The translations under genes and the position numbers were made by a program. 64,000 bases of DNA, taken from contig JADKDR010000007.1 of the NCBI GenBank assembly GCA_016714535.1, positions 62,001 through 126,000 on the forward strand, given 5' to 3'. Each line of letters opens with the position of its first letter. Within the stretch, counting starts at the first letter, position 1. Positions 1 through 8,290 of this stretch are shown here, piece by piece. The notes beneath the pieces are model-generated. The model worked only from the letters and a program-made list of their open reading frames with translations, was not told the DNA's origin and did not search any database. This DNA comes from Bacteroidota bacterium (GTDB lineage: Bacteria > Bacteroidota > Bacteroidia > AKYH767-A > OLB10).

Positions 1-737
1 AGGAGCGTTATGTAAGCATGTTACAAAGTCGCATTGAACTAAACAATAAAACACTTTGGCTTAGCACGTTTATTTGGAACGACAACGATGAACCCTTGCA
101 AATTAATGATAACCTGGTAGCACCCGACTATGCAGCTGCCGAACAGGAATTTGACAAAATGCTGCCGCCCAATTTGAATGATACCGGAGCTATAAATAAT
201 CATCCCCTGATATATTATTACCAGGTAGAACTGCGTAAATTAAGGATTGATCAGGAGCTAAAATCAGAAAAACTTAAACCGGTGGTTGATCTCAATTACA
301 ATCTATTACAAAACAATGCGAATATTAATAACCTGAATACTGAAAACTACAAATGGGGTGTATCTGTAGGTTTCCCGATATTTATTAGAAAGGAACGTGC
401 AGAATTAAAACTTGCGAAAATCAAGGTGAAGGAAGTAGAGCTTGACTTAGAAAACAAACGTGTGCAACTTAATAACAAACTGCAGATGGGTGTTCGCGAA
501 TTAGAAATTGTAACCGATCAGGTAAACTTTTACGGCAAAACACTCACCGATCAGATGTCGCTGCTTAATGCTGAACGCTCGCTATTTGATGCAGGCGAGA
601 GTAACTTGTTTATGATTAATGCTCGCGAATCTGCTTATATTAATGCATCAAATAAATATGTTGACCTGATTTCGAAAAAATATAAAGCAGCATTATTTAC
701 TGCATACTCATTGGGTATGATATCTCAAATGAAATAG
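1..737 (+). CDS. TolC-family outer membrane efflux protein, 3' part
   Basis: The reading frame is open to the left edge of the window (codons from base 3), so this is the C-terminal part of a longer gene; the ATG at 18 is internal. About 244 residues remain. They show the long, charged alpha-helical hairpin pattern of TolC-type outer membrane factors (roughly residues 120-215, rich in K/E/L with a GVSVGFPIF strand before it) and the typical late segment in which an FDAGESNLFMINARE motif precedes the last helix. TolC proteins form the outer membrane channel of tripartite efflux pumps or type I secretion. The partner pump genes would lie upstream of the window, so the substrate cannot be inferred. 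Family assignment is fairly sure; exact role unknown. Confidence 0.75.
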   Translation, partial: ERYVSMLQSRIELNNKTLWLSTFIWNDNDEPLQINDNLVAPDYAAAEQEFDKMLPPNLNDTGAINNHPLIYYYQVELRKLRIDQELKSEKLKPVVDLNYNLLQNNANINNLNTENYKWGVSVGFPIFIRKERAELKLAKIKVKEVELDLENKRVQLNNKLQMGVRELEIVTDQVNFYGKTLTDQMSLLNAERSLFDAGESNLFMINARESAYINASNKYVDLISKKYKAALFTAYSLGMISQMK

Positions 738-826
738 CTAAACTAAAACGTATGTTTGCTTGTATAATTAAAAACAAAAAAATGCATCAGATCAAGAAAA
801 AAAAACAACCTCTAACAATATAAAAA

Positions 827-2059
827 ATGAGAATAGCTTATATCCTAATTTTATTAATGGCATGCAGTGCCACTCTTACAGCGCAATCTGCTAACCGCAT
901 AGAAGCAATCCGATTGGTTCAAGAAGGAGACAACAGGATTAGGACAGGTGATTTATTTAATGCCATATTCAGTTACACCCATGCCATACAAACGGATGTA
1001 ACTTTTGCCGATGCCTATATTAAGCGAGCCTTGCTTCACGAAAAAATGGGAAATTACAATCAGGCATCCAAAGATTTGACGATTGCTTTGGATATCAACC
1101 CTTACTCATTCTATATTTATGACAAACGTGCAAAATTAAAAATACTGGCAATGGACTATAAAGGTGCTATTGATGATATAAATAAGGCGATTGCATTGGA
1201 GGGTTTGAATAAGTCGGAGCAAGAACAGTTGGTTGAAGATTATATACTTGCCCAAAATTTTACATTGGCTGTTTCGCTGGCTGATTCTTTGTCTAAAACC
1301 AATAAAAATGATTCGTACAGTTTACTCCTGCTTGCTTTATCTAATTATAATGCTGCGGAATATAATGCAGCCGAAGAACAAGCCAGGAAACTTGTAACTG
1401 ACGATTCATTGGGTGCAATGGCCAACAATATTTTAGGATTGATAGCAATGAAGCGAAATAATTTTTCAGAAGCCATAAAATATCTGAACACCTCATTAGC
1501 CTTAAACCCGGGCTTTGAACAGGCATACTACAATCGTTCTATTGCTTACAGGATGAGCGACAAAAAAGATTTAGCACAAAATGACTTAAACAAAGCCATT
1601 GAGCTCAGTAAAGAAAACTCAAAGATATATTTTGCACGAGCGTTGGTACGTAAAGAATTAGGCGACCTGCAAGGAAGTTTAAGCGATTATGATATGGCCA
1701 TAAAAAACGCACCCCAATACAGCGATGCATTGTATAACCGCGCTTATTTAAAAAAGTTTATGGGCGATTATAGTGGGGCCATCGATGACATCAATACGGT
1801 TATTTCTCAAAACCCTGCAGCTGCCGAAAATTATAATATGCGTGGAAACATTCAACTTTTATTTTCCAATTATAAAGAAGCTATTGACGACTATAGCAAG
1901 GCAATTAGTTATAAAAGTGATTATGCCGAAGCCCATTACAATCGTGCTATTGCATATGTAATGCTTTACCGGATTAATGAGGCCTGTCAGGATTTTGATT
2001 ATGCAATCATACTTAACTATTCGCCTGCCGAATTGCTCAAACAAAAATTCTGTAATTAA
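827..2059 (+). CDS. Secreted/periplasmic TPR-repeat protein
   Basis: A 410-residue protein with an N-terminal signal peptide (hydrophobic stretch about residues 3-18, cleavage likely near TAQ-SAN). The rest is about nine to ten tetratricopeptide repeats of 34 residues; recurrent features are 'A..YNRA..Y...GD...A..D...AI...P'. TPR arrays are protein-protein interaction scaffolds and carry no catalysis. It starts about 90 bases after the TolC-like gene on the same strand, so the two may or may not be co-transcribed. No partner can be named from the context. The ATG at 827 directly precedes the signal peptide and is the natural start. Confidence 0.85.
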   Translation: MRIAYILILLMACSATLTAQSANRIEAIRLVQEGDNRIRTGDLFNAIFSYTHAIQTDVTFADAYIKRALLHEKMGNYNQASKDLTIALDINPYSFYIYDKRAKLKILAMDYKGAIDDINKAIALEGLNKSEQEQLVEDYILAQNFTLAVSLADSLSKTNKNDSYSLLLLALSNYNAAEYNAAEEQARKLVTDDSLGAMANNILGLIAMKRNNFSEAIKYLNTSLALNPGFEQAYYNRSIAYRMSDKKDLAQNDLNKAIELSKENSKIYFARALVRKELGDLQGSLSDYDMAIKNAPQYSDALYNRAYLKKFMGDYSGAIDDINTVISQNPAAAENYNMRGNIQLLFSNYKEAIDDYSKAISYKSDYAEAHYNRAIAYVMLYRINEACQDFDYAIILNYSPAELLKQKFCN

Positions 2060-2303
2060 TTTATCATGATATATAACCGATTTATTGGGCGGTTGCCTTT
2101 CGGTTTAATTTAATGAACCTGTATGCTGCGCAAATAGGTTTATAAAAAAGGATCTATTTTCAAATTTTAAGCAACCAAAATAATTTTCTTGTTGCTGTCA
2201 GGAAGAAAAATACTAATTCTTCTTCTAATAGAAACTTATAGAAGCTAAAACTATTTACAGGAAAACTGTTGTAGATACTTGAAGGTCAAATAACTTAGCT
2301 GAA

Positions 2304-3251
2304 CTAATTGGTAAGTTGACTTATTGCCTTTTGTAAAATTTCAAAAGTATTTTCAGCCATTAAGTTTTCTTTATCGAGAGTTGGGTTTACTTCTGCAATT
2401 TCAAAACAACAAACTTTTTCGTTTTGAATAAGTCTTACCAACAAGCTACCTGCTTCTTTTTCAGTTATGCCATTGCGCACCGGTGTTCCTGTGCCTTTGG
2501 AAATGCTGCTATCCATACAATCAACATCAAATGATATATAAATATGGGTGCAGTGATTGAGGTGAGACAAGGTATCGCGGGCAATTTTTTCAACTCCGTT
2601 GCGCTTGAGCTCGGCAGTTGTAATTACTTTAACTTTGTTTTTCTTTATGATAGATGTCTCTTCCGGTTCCACATCTCGCAACGAAATAAATATCAAATCA
2701 TTATAATCAAACTTTGGCCCTGCACCACCTATACTCTTAAGTTTATTCCACATATCGACCGTTTCTTTGTCCGGCTTATTTATCTTATTAGGAATATTGT
2801 CTTCATTCAATACCACAGCCAACGGCATTCCGTGCATATTGCCCGATGGTGTGGTGTAAGGCGAATGAAGGTCAGCATGGGCATCTATCCATATTACCCC
2901 AAGTCTGCATTTTGGAAAGGCAGTCTTGATGCCACAGATAGTTCCACCTGATGTGCTATGATCGCCCGCCAGCACTACCGGAAATATTTTGGCCTTTAGT
3001 GTGCTTGCTACTTCTTTAGCCAGGCGCTCATATACAGCAATTAAACCCTTAATGCGTTTTGCATAGGGCGAACTGTCGCGCTCAAACAATAACTGGTTCT
3101 CTACGGTAATCTCCGTACTGTTTATTTGCCTGAACAAGTTGCTTCCATAGTCAAGTGCTGCTATCTTAATGGCATCGGGACCAAGACTGGCTCCTCGGGT
3201 TCCTGCCCCTATTTCCGACTTAACTTCTATAAATTTTACGTTTTTAATCAT
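2304..3251 (-). CDS. Arginase-family ureohydrolase (probable arginase)
   Basis: The enzyme belongs to the binuclear manganese ureohydrolases, which hydrolyse arginine or agmatine and release urea. The metal motifs are visible: GDHS near residue 97, DAHADLH near 123-129 and SFDVDCMD near 250. The stretch DLHSPYTTPSGNMHGMPLA resembles true arginases (RocF type) more than agmatinases, and so does the GTGTPVRNG segment after the last metal motif. I favour arginase (arginine to ornithine plus urea), but agmatinase is not excluded. The start is placed at the second Met (base 3251), because the seven codons upstream are AT-rich and add nothing conserved; an alternative start lies at 3272. It is transcribed away from the arginine decarboxylase gene, so two arginine-consuming enzymes share one intergenic region. 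Confidence 0.85.
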   Translation of the reverse strand: MIKNVKFIEVKSEIGAGTRGASLGPDAIKIAALDYGSNLFRQINSTEITVENQLLFERDSSPYAKRIKGLIAVYERLAKEVASTLKAKIFPVVLAGDHSTSGGTICGIKTAFPKCRLGVIWIDAHADLHSPYTTPSGNMHGMPLAVVLNEDNIPNKINKPDKETVDMWNKLKSIGGAGPKFDYNDLIFISLRDVEPEETSIIKKNKVKVITTAELKRNGVEKIARDTLSHLNHCTHIYISFDVDCMDSSISKGTGTPVRNGITEKEAGSLLVRLIQNEKVCCFEIAEVNPTLDKENLMAENTFEILQKAISQLTN

Positions 3252-3341
3252 ATAAAAAAACTTTATTTGCACTTGATTTAATAATCCAACTCACTTAGGT
3301 TGGCATAATTTTTATAATGTATCAGAGTTAAATTTTAAAAA

Positions 3342-4646
3342 ATGAAGAATAAATACATCGACTTAATTAAGCAGACATTCTATTTTCCACAAGATGATTT
3401 TGATGTTATAGACAACTGTCTGCATTTTAATGGTATTCCAATTATGGATATTATTGAACAGTACGGCACTCCATTAAAAATATCTTACCTTCCTAAAATA
3501 AGCTCGCAAATACAAAAGGCCAAGCGAATATTTAATGTAGCCATGGCCCGCAACGATTACAAAGGTAGCTATACTTATTGTTATTGTACAAAAAGTTCGC
3601 ACTTTTCTTTTGTGCTCGAAGAAGCGCTTAAAAACGATATTCATATTGAAACCAGTTCAGGCTTTGATATTCCTATTATCAGAGAGTTGCACGCTCAGGG
3701 TAAGTTAAACAAGGAAACTTACATCTTGTGTAATGGCTTTAAAAAAGACACATACATGAATGGAATTATTGACCTTTGGAAAGATGGTTTCGAAAACACC
3801 ATTCCGATTATGGATTACATGGCCGAATTGGATTACTACGAAAAGGCAATGAAAAAGAAATTTAAGATAGGAATACGCATTGCAGCAGACGAGGAGCCGA
3901 ATTTTGAATTTTATACATCACGCTTAGGAATCAGATATAAGGACATTACGCCATTCGTAAATTCCAGAATGAAAAACAATCCAAATGTTGAGCTAAAGCT
4001 TTTACACTTTTTTATAAATACCGGAATTCGTGATAATGCCTACTATTGGAGCGAGCTGAGCAAAGGTGTTGACAAGTATTGTGAGCTAAAAAAGGTATGT
4101 CCTTCGCTTGATTCTCTTGATATTGGGGGGGGGTGGCCCATACGCACCTCATTAAGTTTTGATTACGATTACGATTACATGGCTAATGAGATTATCAGCC
4201 TAATAAAGAGTACTTGCCAGAAAGCAGGAGTTCCTGAGCCAAACATATTTACTGAATTTGGAAGTTTTACCGTTGGCGAGAGCGGTGCTGTATTATTTAA
4301 AACATTGCATCAAAAAACACAAAATGATAAAGAAACCTGGAACATGGTTGACAGCTCATTTATTACTACACTGCCGGATACCTGGGGCATCAATCAAAAA
4401 TTTATTTTACTTGCAATAAATAATTGGGATAAAGAATATCAACGTGTCAACCTTGGAGGACTTACTTGTGATAGCGAAGACTTCTATAGTTTTGAGTCGC
4501 AAACCAACCGTGTGTTTATGCCAAAGGTAAGTGAAGGTGACGATCCATTATACCTGGGATTTTTCCATACCGGTGCTTATCAGGAAAGCCTTGGTGGGTA
4601 TGGGGCATTCAGCATTGCCTGGTACCTGCACCAAAACATGTACTAA
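3342..4646 (+). CDS. speA: Arginine decarboxylase (PLP, alanine-racemase fold)
   Basis: This 434-residue fold-type III PLP decarboxylase matches the form of arginine decarboxylase typical of Bacteroidota, which is much shorter than E. coli SpeA (about 650 residues). It would convert arginine to agmatine, the first step towards putrescine. Visible signatures are the PLP-lysine region YCYCTKSSHFSF (about residues 78-89), HIETSSGFDI for the substrate channel, LDIGGGWP (about 259-266) for phosphate binding, and a C-terminal FHTGAYQE segment corresponding to the catalytic GAYQ loop. The glycine triplet of LDIGGGWP is encoded by an uninterrupted run of nine G (4125-4133). The gene is divergent from the arginase-like gene, with about 90 bases between the two starts. 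Confidence 0.88.
   Translation: MKNKYIDLIKQTFYFPQDDFDVIDNCLHFNGIPIMDIIEQYGTPLKISYLPKISSQIQKAKRIFNVAMARNDYKGSYTYCYCTKSSHFSFVLEEALKNDIHIETSSGFDIPIIRELHAQGKLNKETYILCNGFKKDTYMNGIIDLWKDGFENTIPIMDYMAELDYYEKAMKKKFKIGIRIAADEEPNFEFYTSRLGIRYKDITPFVNSRMKNNPNVELKLLHFFINTGIRDNAYYWSELSKGVDKYCELKKVCPSLDSLDIGGGWPIRTSLSFDYDYDYMANEIISLIKSTCQKAGVPEPNIFTEFGSFTVGESGAVLFKTLHQKTQNDKETWNMVDSSFITTLPDTWGINQKFILLAINNWDKEYQRVNLGGLTCDSEDFYSFESQTNRVFMPKVSEGDDPLYLGFFHTGAYQESLGGYGAFSIAWYLHQNMY
4125..4133 (+). repeat. G9 mononucleotide tract inside speA
   Basis: Nine consecutive G encode three glycines of the conserved LDIGGGWP motif. This is the longest G run I noticed in this AT-rich window, and it is in frame here. Such tracts are prone to slippage in replication and in sequencing. 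Confidence 0.9.
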
Positions 4647-4714
4647 TTGATAGAGATGAAGATGGCAAATACACTACCCGTTTGTTTGCAAAGGAGCAAA
4701 GCGCCAAATCGATG

Positions 4715-4745
4715 TTGAAGATATTGGGGTATTAATTTACCTTTG
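4715..4745 (+). promoter_or_regulatory. Candidate Bacteroidota sigma-A promoter
   Basis: TTG at 4715-4717, 20 bases, then TACCTTTG at 4738-4745, close to the phylum consensus TTG-N19-TAnnTTTG. The predicted start of transcription (about 4752) is only a few bases before the ATG at 4758, so the leader would be very short. Confidence 0.4.
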
Positions 4746-4757
4746 AAAAAAAAAATT

Positions 4758-5402
4758 ATGCGTTTTATTGTTGTTGCATTGTTGTTTTGTTTTTCGTTTA
4801 GCGTTATGGCGCAAACCGAAAAAATCAAAGCAGGTATAATCAGGTATGATATTAAATACAGTAATGCATCCGGCATAGCAACCACTGTGTCGCAACTTCC
4901 GGTAAAGTGCGAACTAATTTTTAACGAAAAGGAATATCGTACCGTAATGAAAACGAACGTGATAGCATCTTGATTGAAACCGTTACCAATGAAACCGACC
5001 GTGTTACATACCAGCTGGTAAATTTTTGGGGGAAAAATATGCTATAAAAGCAAACTGAAAAAGAGCGACAAGGAAAATATTAAAATGGTAAAAGTGCATC
5101 ACCAACTTACCAATATCTTTCTTAGTCATGAGAGTAATAAGGTTGAAATCACTTTTAATAATGGTGTAACTACAACAGGTTGGTACACCAAAGACATTAT
5201 TAAAACAGGACGCGCTGGCAAAGACTATAAGATTATTGATGGCGCCTTACTTGAATATGCATACCCGCTCGACAATAACGGAACACTTATGACGCTGATA
5301 GCAACTGACATTAATAACCAACCTACCGAATTAACGATGCCAACTGATTATAAAATTTGCAGCCAAAAATATTTTGATAAACTAACAGGGGCAAAATATT
5401 GA
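4758..5402 (+). CDS. Secreted protein, unknown function, broken by two compensating indels
   Basis: The gene opens with a signal peptide (MRFIVVALLFCFSFSVMAQ) and then loses frame. One A appears to be missing from the A4 run at 4950-4953 and one G is in excess in the G5 run at 5028-5032. Correcting both gives a continuous 214-residue protein in which the middle reads ...MKNERDSILIETVTNE... and continues as ...KSKLKKSDKENIKMVKV. The total length is then a whole number of codons. It looks like a Bacteroidota periplasmic protein of the DUF4412/GLPGLI sort (small beta-rich, signal peptide, 'I.Y.' start of the mature part), but I cannot assign a family with certainty. A TTG at 4743 is in frame but lies in a poly-A stretch; ATG 4758 directly precedes the signal peptide and is preferred. 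Confidence 0.65.
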
Positions 5403-5424
5403 TAGCTACTTCAAACATTTTCAA

Positions 5425-6069
5425 ATGTACGATCTTCCTTTCCATAAAGAAAATAACCCTGAGGTTATCAAGGAATTTATGTTGCAATTTCCATTTGCAT
5501 TTCTTACGGGAATTGATGTCAACCAAAAACCGGTAGCTACGCAAGTACCTGTCTTTTTCGAAGAACATGATGGTAAGCAAACATTGCGTGGGCATATTAT
5601 GCGAAATTCAGGTCATCATAAAGCATTTATAAATAACCCCAATGTGCTGGCTGTTTTTACTGGTCATCACTGTTACGTAAGTGGAACATGGTATAGCAAT
5701 CCACATACACCATCCACCTGGAACTATATGAGTGTGCATGCAGCGGGGGTTATCCGCTTTCTTGGCAATGATGCGTTAATAGAAGCCTTACGTAAAATCA
5801 CCCTCCATTTTGAAAATAACAATCCACAATCGACCACCATTTACGATAACCTACCGGCCGCATATCTGGAAAGAGTAATGAAAGCAATTATTGTTTTCGA
5901 AATTGAAATAACTTCACTTGATACTGTATTTAAACTTAGTCAGGACCGTGACGAACAAAGCTTTTTAAACATAATTAGTAAACTAAAAACACGAGATGAA
6001 AATGGGCGTGTGATAGCTTCAGAAATGGAAAAAAGATACAACACCTTATACCCAAAAAACGACAGATAA
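5425..6069 (+). CDS. PaiB-family FMN-binding protein
   Basis: This 214-residue protein fits the PaiB / FMN-binding negative regulator family (split-barrel flavin-binding fold) over its whole length. Typical features are an N-terminal YDLPFHKENNPEVIKEFMLQFPFAFL, the RGHIMRNSGHHKAF segment (about 58-71), a VFTGHHCYVSGTWY strand (about 79-92) and TWNYMSVHAAGVIRF (about 98-112). B. subtilis PaiB was described as a transcriptional repressor acting with the acetyltransferase PaiA; in Bacteroidota the family may simply be a flavin-dependent oxidoreductase or polyamine-related protein. No DNA-binding domain is visible. It follows the broken secreted-protein gene by 22 bases. Confidence 0.85.
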   Translation: MYDLPFHKENNPEVIKEFMLQFPFAFLTGIDVNQKPVATQVPVFFEEHDGKQTLRGHIMRNSGHHKAFINNPNVLAVFTGHHCYVSGTWYSNPHTPSTWNYMSVHAAGVIRFLGNDALIEALRKITLHFENNNPQSTTIYDNLPAAYLERVMKAIIVFEIEITSLDTVFKLSQDRDEQSFLNIISKLKTRDENGRVIASEMEKRYNTLYPKNDR

Positions 6070-6364
6070 ACGCCACGACTTTTGTCGCCTTATTAATTGT
6101 AGTAGTGCACGTTTCTGATTTTACTACATTTACAAACATAACCCAACCAATTGATTTATCAATTGAGCAGTTAATTCCAATAAAGATGTGGTTTTAGACA
6201 CCGATGCGATGCTAAACCTAACCCGAAAATATAAAAATCAAAAACCTGACACCTGAAATTACCGACCTCAATTATTTTCTTCAAAATTTTTAGGAATAGA
6301 AAAACTTCTATATTTGCGCGCTCAAAAAAATGGGGCACTCATAAATGTGTGCTTTCATTGTCCT
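6070..6364. other. Intergenic region upstream of tRNA-Met
   Basis: About 295 bases without a credible reading frame. The only element I can support is a -7-like box near its right end (see 6309-6316). Confidence 0.6.
6309..6316 (+). promoter_or_regulatory. -7 box (TATATTTG) of the tRNA-Met promoter
   Basis: TATATTTG matches the Bacteroidota -7 element TAnnTTTG and lies about 50 bases before the tRNA. The expected -33 position holds TTTTTAG rather than a clean TTTG, so only the -7 element is claimed. Confidence 0.5.
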
Positions 6365-6438
6365 GGCGGGGTAGCTCAGATGGTTAGAGCGCAGGATTCA
6401 TAACCCTGAGGTCACGGGTTCGACTCCCGTCTCCGCTA
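6365..6438 (+). tRNA. tRNA-Met (anticodon CAT), elongator type
   Basis: A full cloverleaf can be folded. The acceptor stem is GGCGGGG with CTCCGCT (two G-U pairs). The D arm is GCTC..GAGC, the anticodon loop TTCATAA carries CAT, and the T arm is ACGGG-TTCGACT-CCCGT. CCA is not encoded. The anticodon stem lacks the three consecutive G-C pairs of initiator tRNA, so an elongator Met tRNA is most likely; a CAT tRNA read as Ile after lysidine modification cannot be excluded by eye. Confidence 0.93.
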
Positions 6439-6447
6439 CTACAAAAG

Positions 6448-6473
6448 CCGCTCCTATAATGAGCGGTTTTTTT
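6448..6473 (+). terminator. Intrinsic terminator after tRNA-Met
   Basis: Perfect 6-bp stem CCGCTC/GAGCGG with a 7-base loop, followed by seven T. It begins ten bases after the tRNA. Confidence 0.85.
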
Positions 6474-6498
6474 ATTTAACAATGTAACCTTAAAACTG

Positions 6499-7140
6499 AT
6501 GGATTTTATATCTCCTGCCTTACAAAAATATAGCGAAGATCACACTTCTCCCGAAAGTGTGCTGCTAGCAGAAATTAACCGTAACACCTATGCCAAGGTG
6601 ATGCAACCACGTATGCTATCGGGACATTTGCAAGGTCGTGTGTTGGCAATGATTTCGCACATGATTAAGCCCCAACGTATTCTTGAAATTGGCACCTATA
6701 CCGGCTATAGTGCCCTTTGCCTTGCCGAAGGATTAACAGCAGATGGCTTGCTCATTTCTATTGATGCTAACGAAGAGTTTTTGAGCATTGCTCAAAAAAA
6801 TATTGCTGCTGCTAACACAGCCGATAAACTAAAACTTATACATGGCGATGCACTTAGCATTGTTCCAAATCTTAATCTGAACTTTGATTTAATTTTTATT
6901 GATGCCAACAAAGAGGCATACCCTGCCTATTTTGAAATTTGCCTAAGCGCCTGTAAACCGGGAGGATTTATACTTGCCGACAATGTCTTGTGGAGTGGCA
7001 ATGTGATTAAACCTCTCTCCCAGCAAGACGAAGAAACCGAACATATTCATGCTTTCAATACCAAGGTGCAAGAATGCGAAGCAGTAGAAAATGTTTTGTT
7101 GCCGGTACGCGATGGAATTATGCTCATCCGAAAAAAATAA
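6499..7140 (+). CDS. SAM-dependent O-methyltransferase (caffeoyl-CoA/COMT-like family)
   Basis: A 213-residue class I methyltransferase of the O-methyltransferase family 3 (catechol / caffeoyl-CoA type). The SAM-binding motif I is LEIGTYTGYSALCLAEGL (about 62-79), followed by LISIDANEEFLSIAQ (motif II). DLIFIDANKEAYPAYFE (about 132-148) contains the metal-binding acidic residues, and GGFILADNVLWSGNV (about 156-170) completes the divalent-metal site. Substrates in bacteria are usually unknown catechols or hydroxylated small molecules. The gene opens a run of four co-directional genes with 16, 4 and -4 base spacing, all but this one clearly linked to cell-surface glycans. Confidence 0.88.
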   Translation: MDFISPALQKYSEDHTSPESVLLAEINRNTYAKVMQPRMLSGHLQGRVLAMISHMIKPQRILEIGTYTGYSALCLAEGLTADGLLISIDANEEFLSIAQKNIAAANTADKLKLIHGDALSIVPNLNLNFDLIFIDANKEAYPAYFEICLSACKPGGFILADNVLWSGNVIKPLSQQDEETEHIHAFNTKVQECEAVENVLLPVRDGIMLIRKK

Positions 7141-7155
7141 TTTGCTTCTTTACAT

Positions 7156-8286
7156 ATGCTTAAACTGTTGACTATAGTTGGCGCCCGTCCACAATTTATT
7201 AAAGCTGCAGCGCTTAGCTACTGCATTAATAACGAATTTCAACATCTTATAACTGAAAAAATATTGCACACCGGGCAGCACTACGATACCAATATGAGCG
7301 CAGTATTTTTTAATGAGCTGCATATACCCTTACCTTATAAGAATCTGCATACCGGCAGTGCCTCACATGGCGATCAAATTGCAAGGATGATTTCTGAAAT
7401 TGAAAAAGAAATATTGGCCGAACGTCCTGATGCTATTGTTATCTATGGTGATACTAACTCGACCCTCGCTGCGGCTTTAGCCGCATGCAAATTGCATATA
7501 CCTGTAGCACATATAGAAGCAGGTATGCGCAGTTATAACAAACACATGCCCGAGGAGCTTAACCGCATAACTGCTGATCAGGCTGCTTCCTTTTTATTTT
7601 GCACTTCCCAAAGTGCGGTCAATAATTTAATACGTGAAAATTTTAATTTTAAAAAGAAAGAAAACGTAAGCATTAATAATCCACTTGTAATGAACACAGG
7701 CGACCTCATGTATGATGCCTTTGAATTATTTACTTCAAAGCTGAAATATGATTCGCAAACCATGAAGCAATTGAAATTGAGCGATGGGCACTATTTTCTT
7801 GCTTCGGTGCATCGCGATTTTAACGTGGATAATGCAAACAGCCTTAAAAACATTGTTGCTGCGTTAGAAACAATAGCTAAATCAGAAAATATGCCGGTAG
7901 TGTTTCCGGCACATCCCCGCACCAGGCGCAGTATGATACAACATCAGATAAAATTTAATGCCAGGCTGCTTTATATGATTGAACCGGTTAGCTACCTTGA
8001 AATGATTTGGCTTGAGAAAAATGCTGCTTTGATTATTACTGACTCGGGTGGTGTACAACGCGAAAGTTTTTTCTGCAAAAAACCTTGTGTAGTATTACGC
8101 AACGAAACCGAATGGCAGGAGCTGGTTAAAAATGGAAATAGTATGCTTACCAAAATTACTGCTACTGATATAGTGAATGCAGTAAACAAAATGAAAAATA
8201 AAAAGCGCTTTACTTATCCTCCAATATTTGGTGATGGCCATGCAGCACGACTTATTTGCAATAGCTTGATAAAACACCTTAGTTGA
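7156..8286 (+). CDS. wecB: UDP-N-acetylglucosamine 2-epimerase (non-hydrolysing)
   Basis: The enzyme interconverts UDP-GlcNAc and UDP-ManNAc in the cytoplasm and feeds ManNAc-type sugars into capsule, O-antigen or wall polymers. The 376-residue length is normal. Visible family motifs are VGARPQFIKAA at the N terminus, LHTGQHYD (about 39-46), VIYGDTNSTLAAALAA (about 95-110), VAHIEAGMRSYNKHMPEELNR (about 117-137, with the conserved Glu and Arg residues) and the late TDSGGVQRESFFCKKPCVVLR (about 295-315). The non-hydrolysing bacterial form lacks a kinase domain, and none is present here. It is the second gene of the glycan operon. Confidence 0.95.
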   Translation: MLKLLTIVGARPQFIKAAALSYCINNEFQHLITEKILHTGQHYDTNMSAVFFNELHIPLPYKNLHTGSASHGDQIARMISEIEKEILAERPDAIVIYGDTNSTLAAALAACKLHIPVAHIEAGMRSYNKHMPEELNRITADQAASFLFCTSQSAVNNLIRENFNFKKKENVSINNPLVMNTGDLMYDAFELFTSKLKYDSQTMKQLKLSDGHYFLASVHRDFNVDNANSLKNIVAALETIAKSENMPVVFPAHPRTRRSMIQHQIKFNARLLYMIEPVSYLEMIWLEKNAALIITDSGGVQRESFFCKKPCVVLRNETEWQELVKNGNSMLTKITATDIVNAVNKMKNKKRFTYPPIFGDGHAARLICNSLIKHLS

Positions 8287-8290
8287 ATAA

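Noticed and set aside
2544..2951. 135-codon plus-strand frame
   Set aside because: It lies antisense inside the arginase-family gene, whose metal motifs are intact on the other strand; its translation shows no domain.
4743..4757. TTG start for the secreted protein
   Set aside because: The codons are a poly-A run, and ATG 4758 directly precedes a perfect signal peptide.
6365..6438. Initiator tRNA-fMet
   Set aside because: The anticodon stem lacks the three G-C pairs typical of initiator tRNA.
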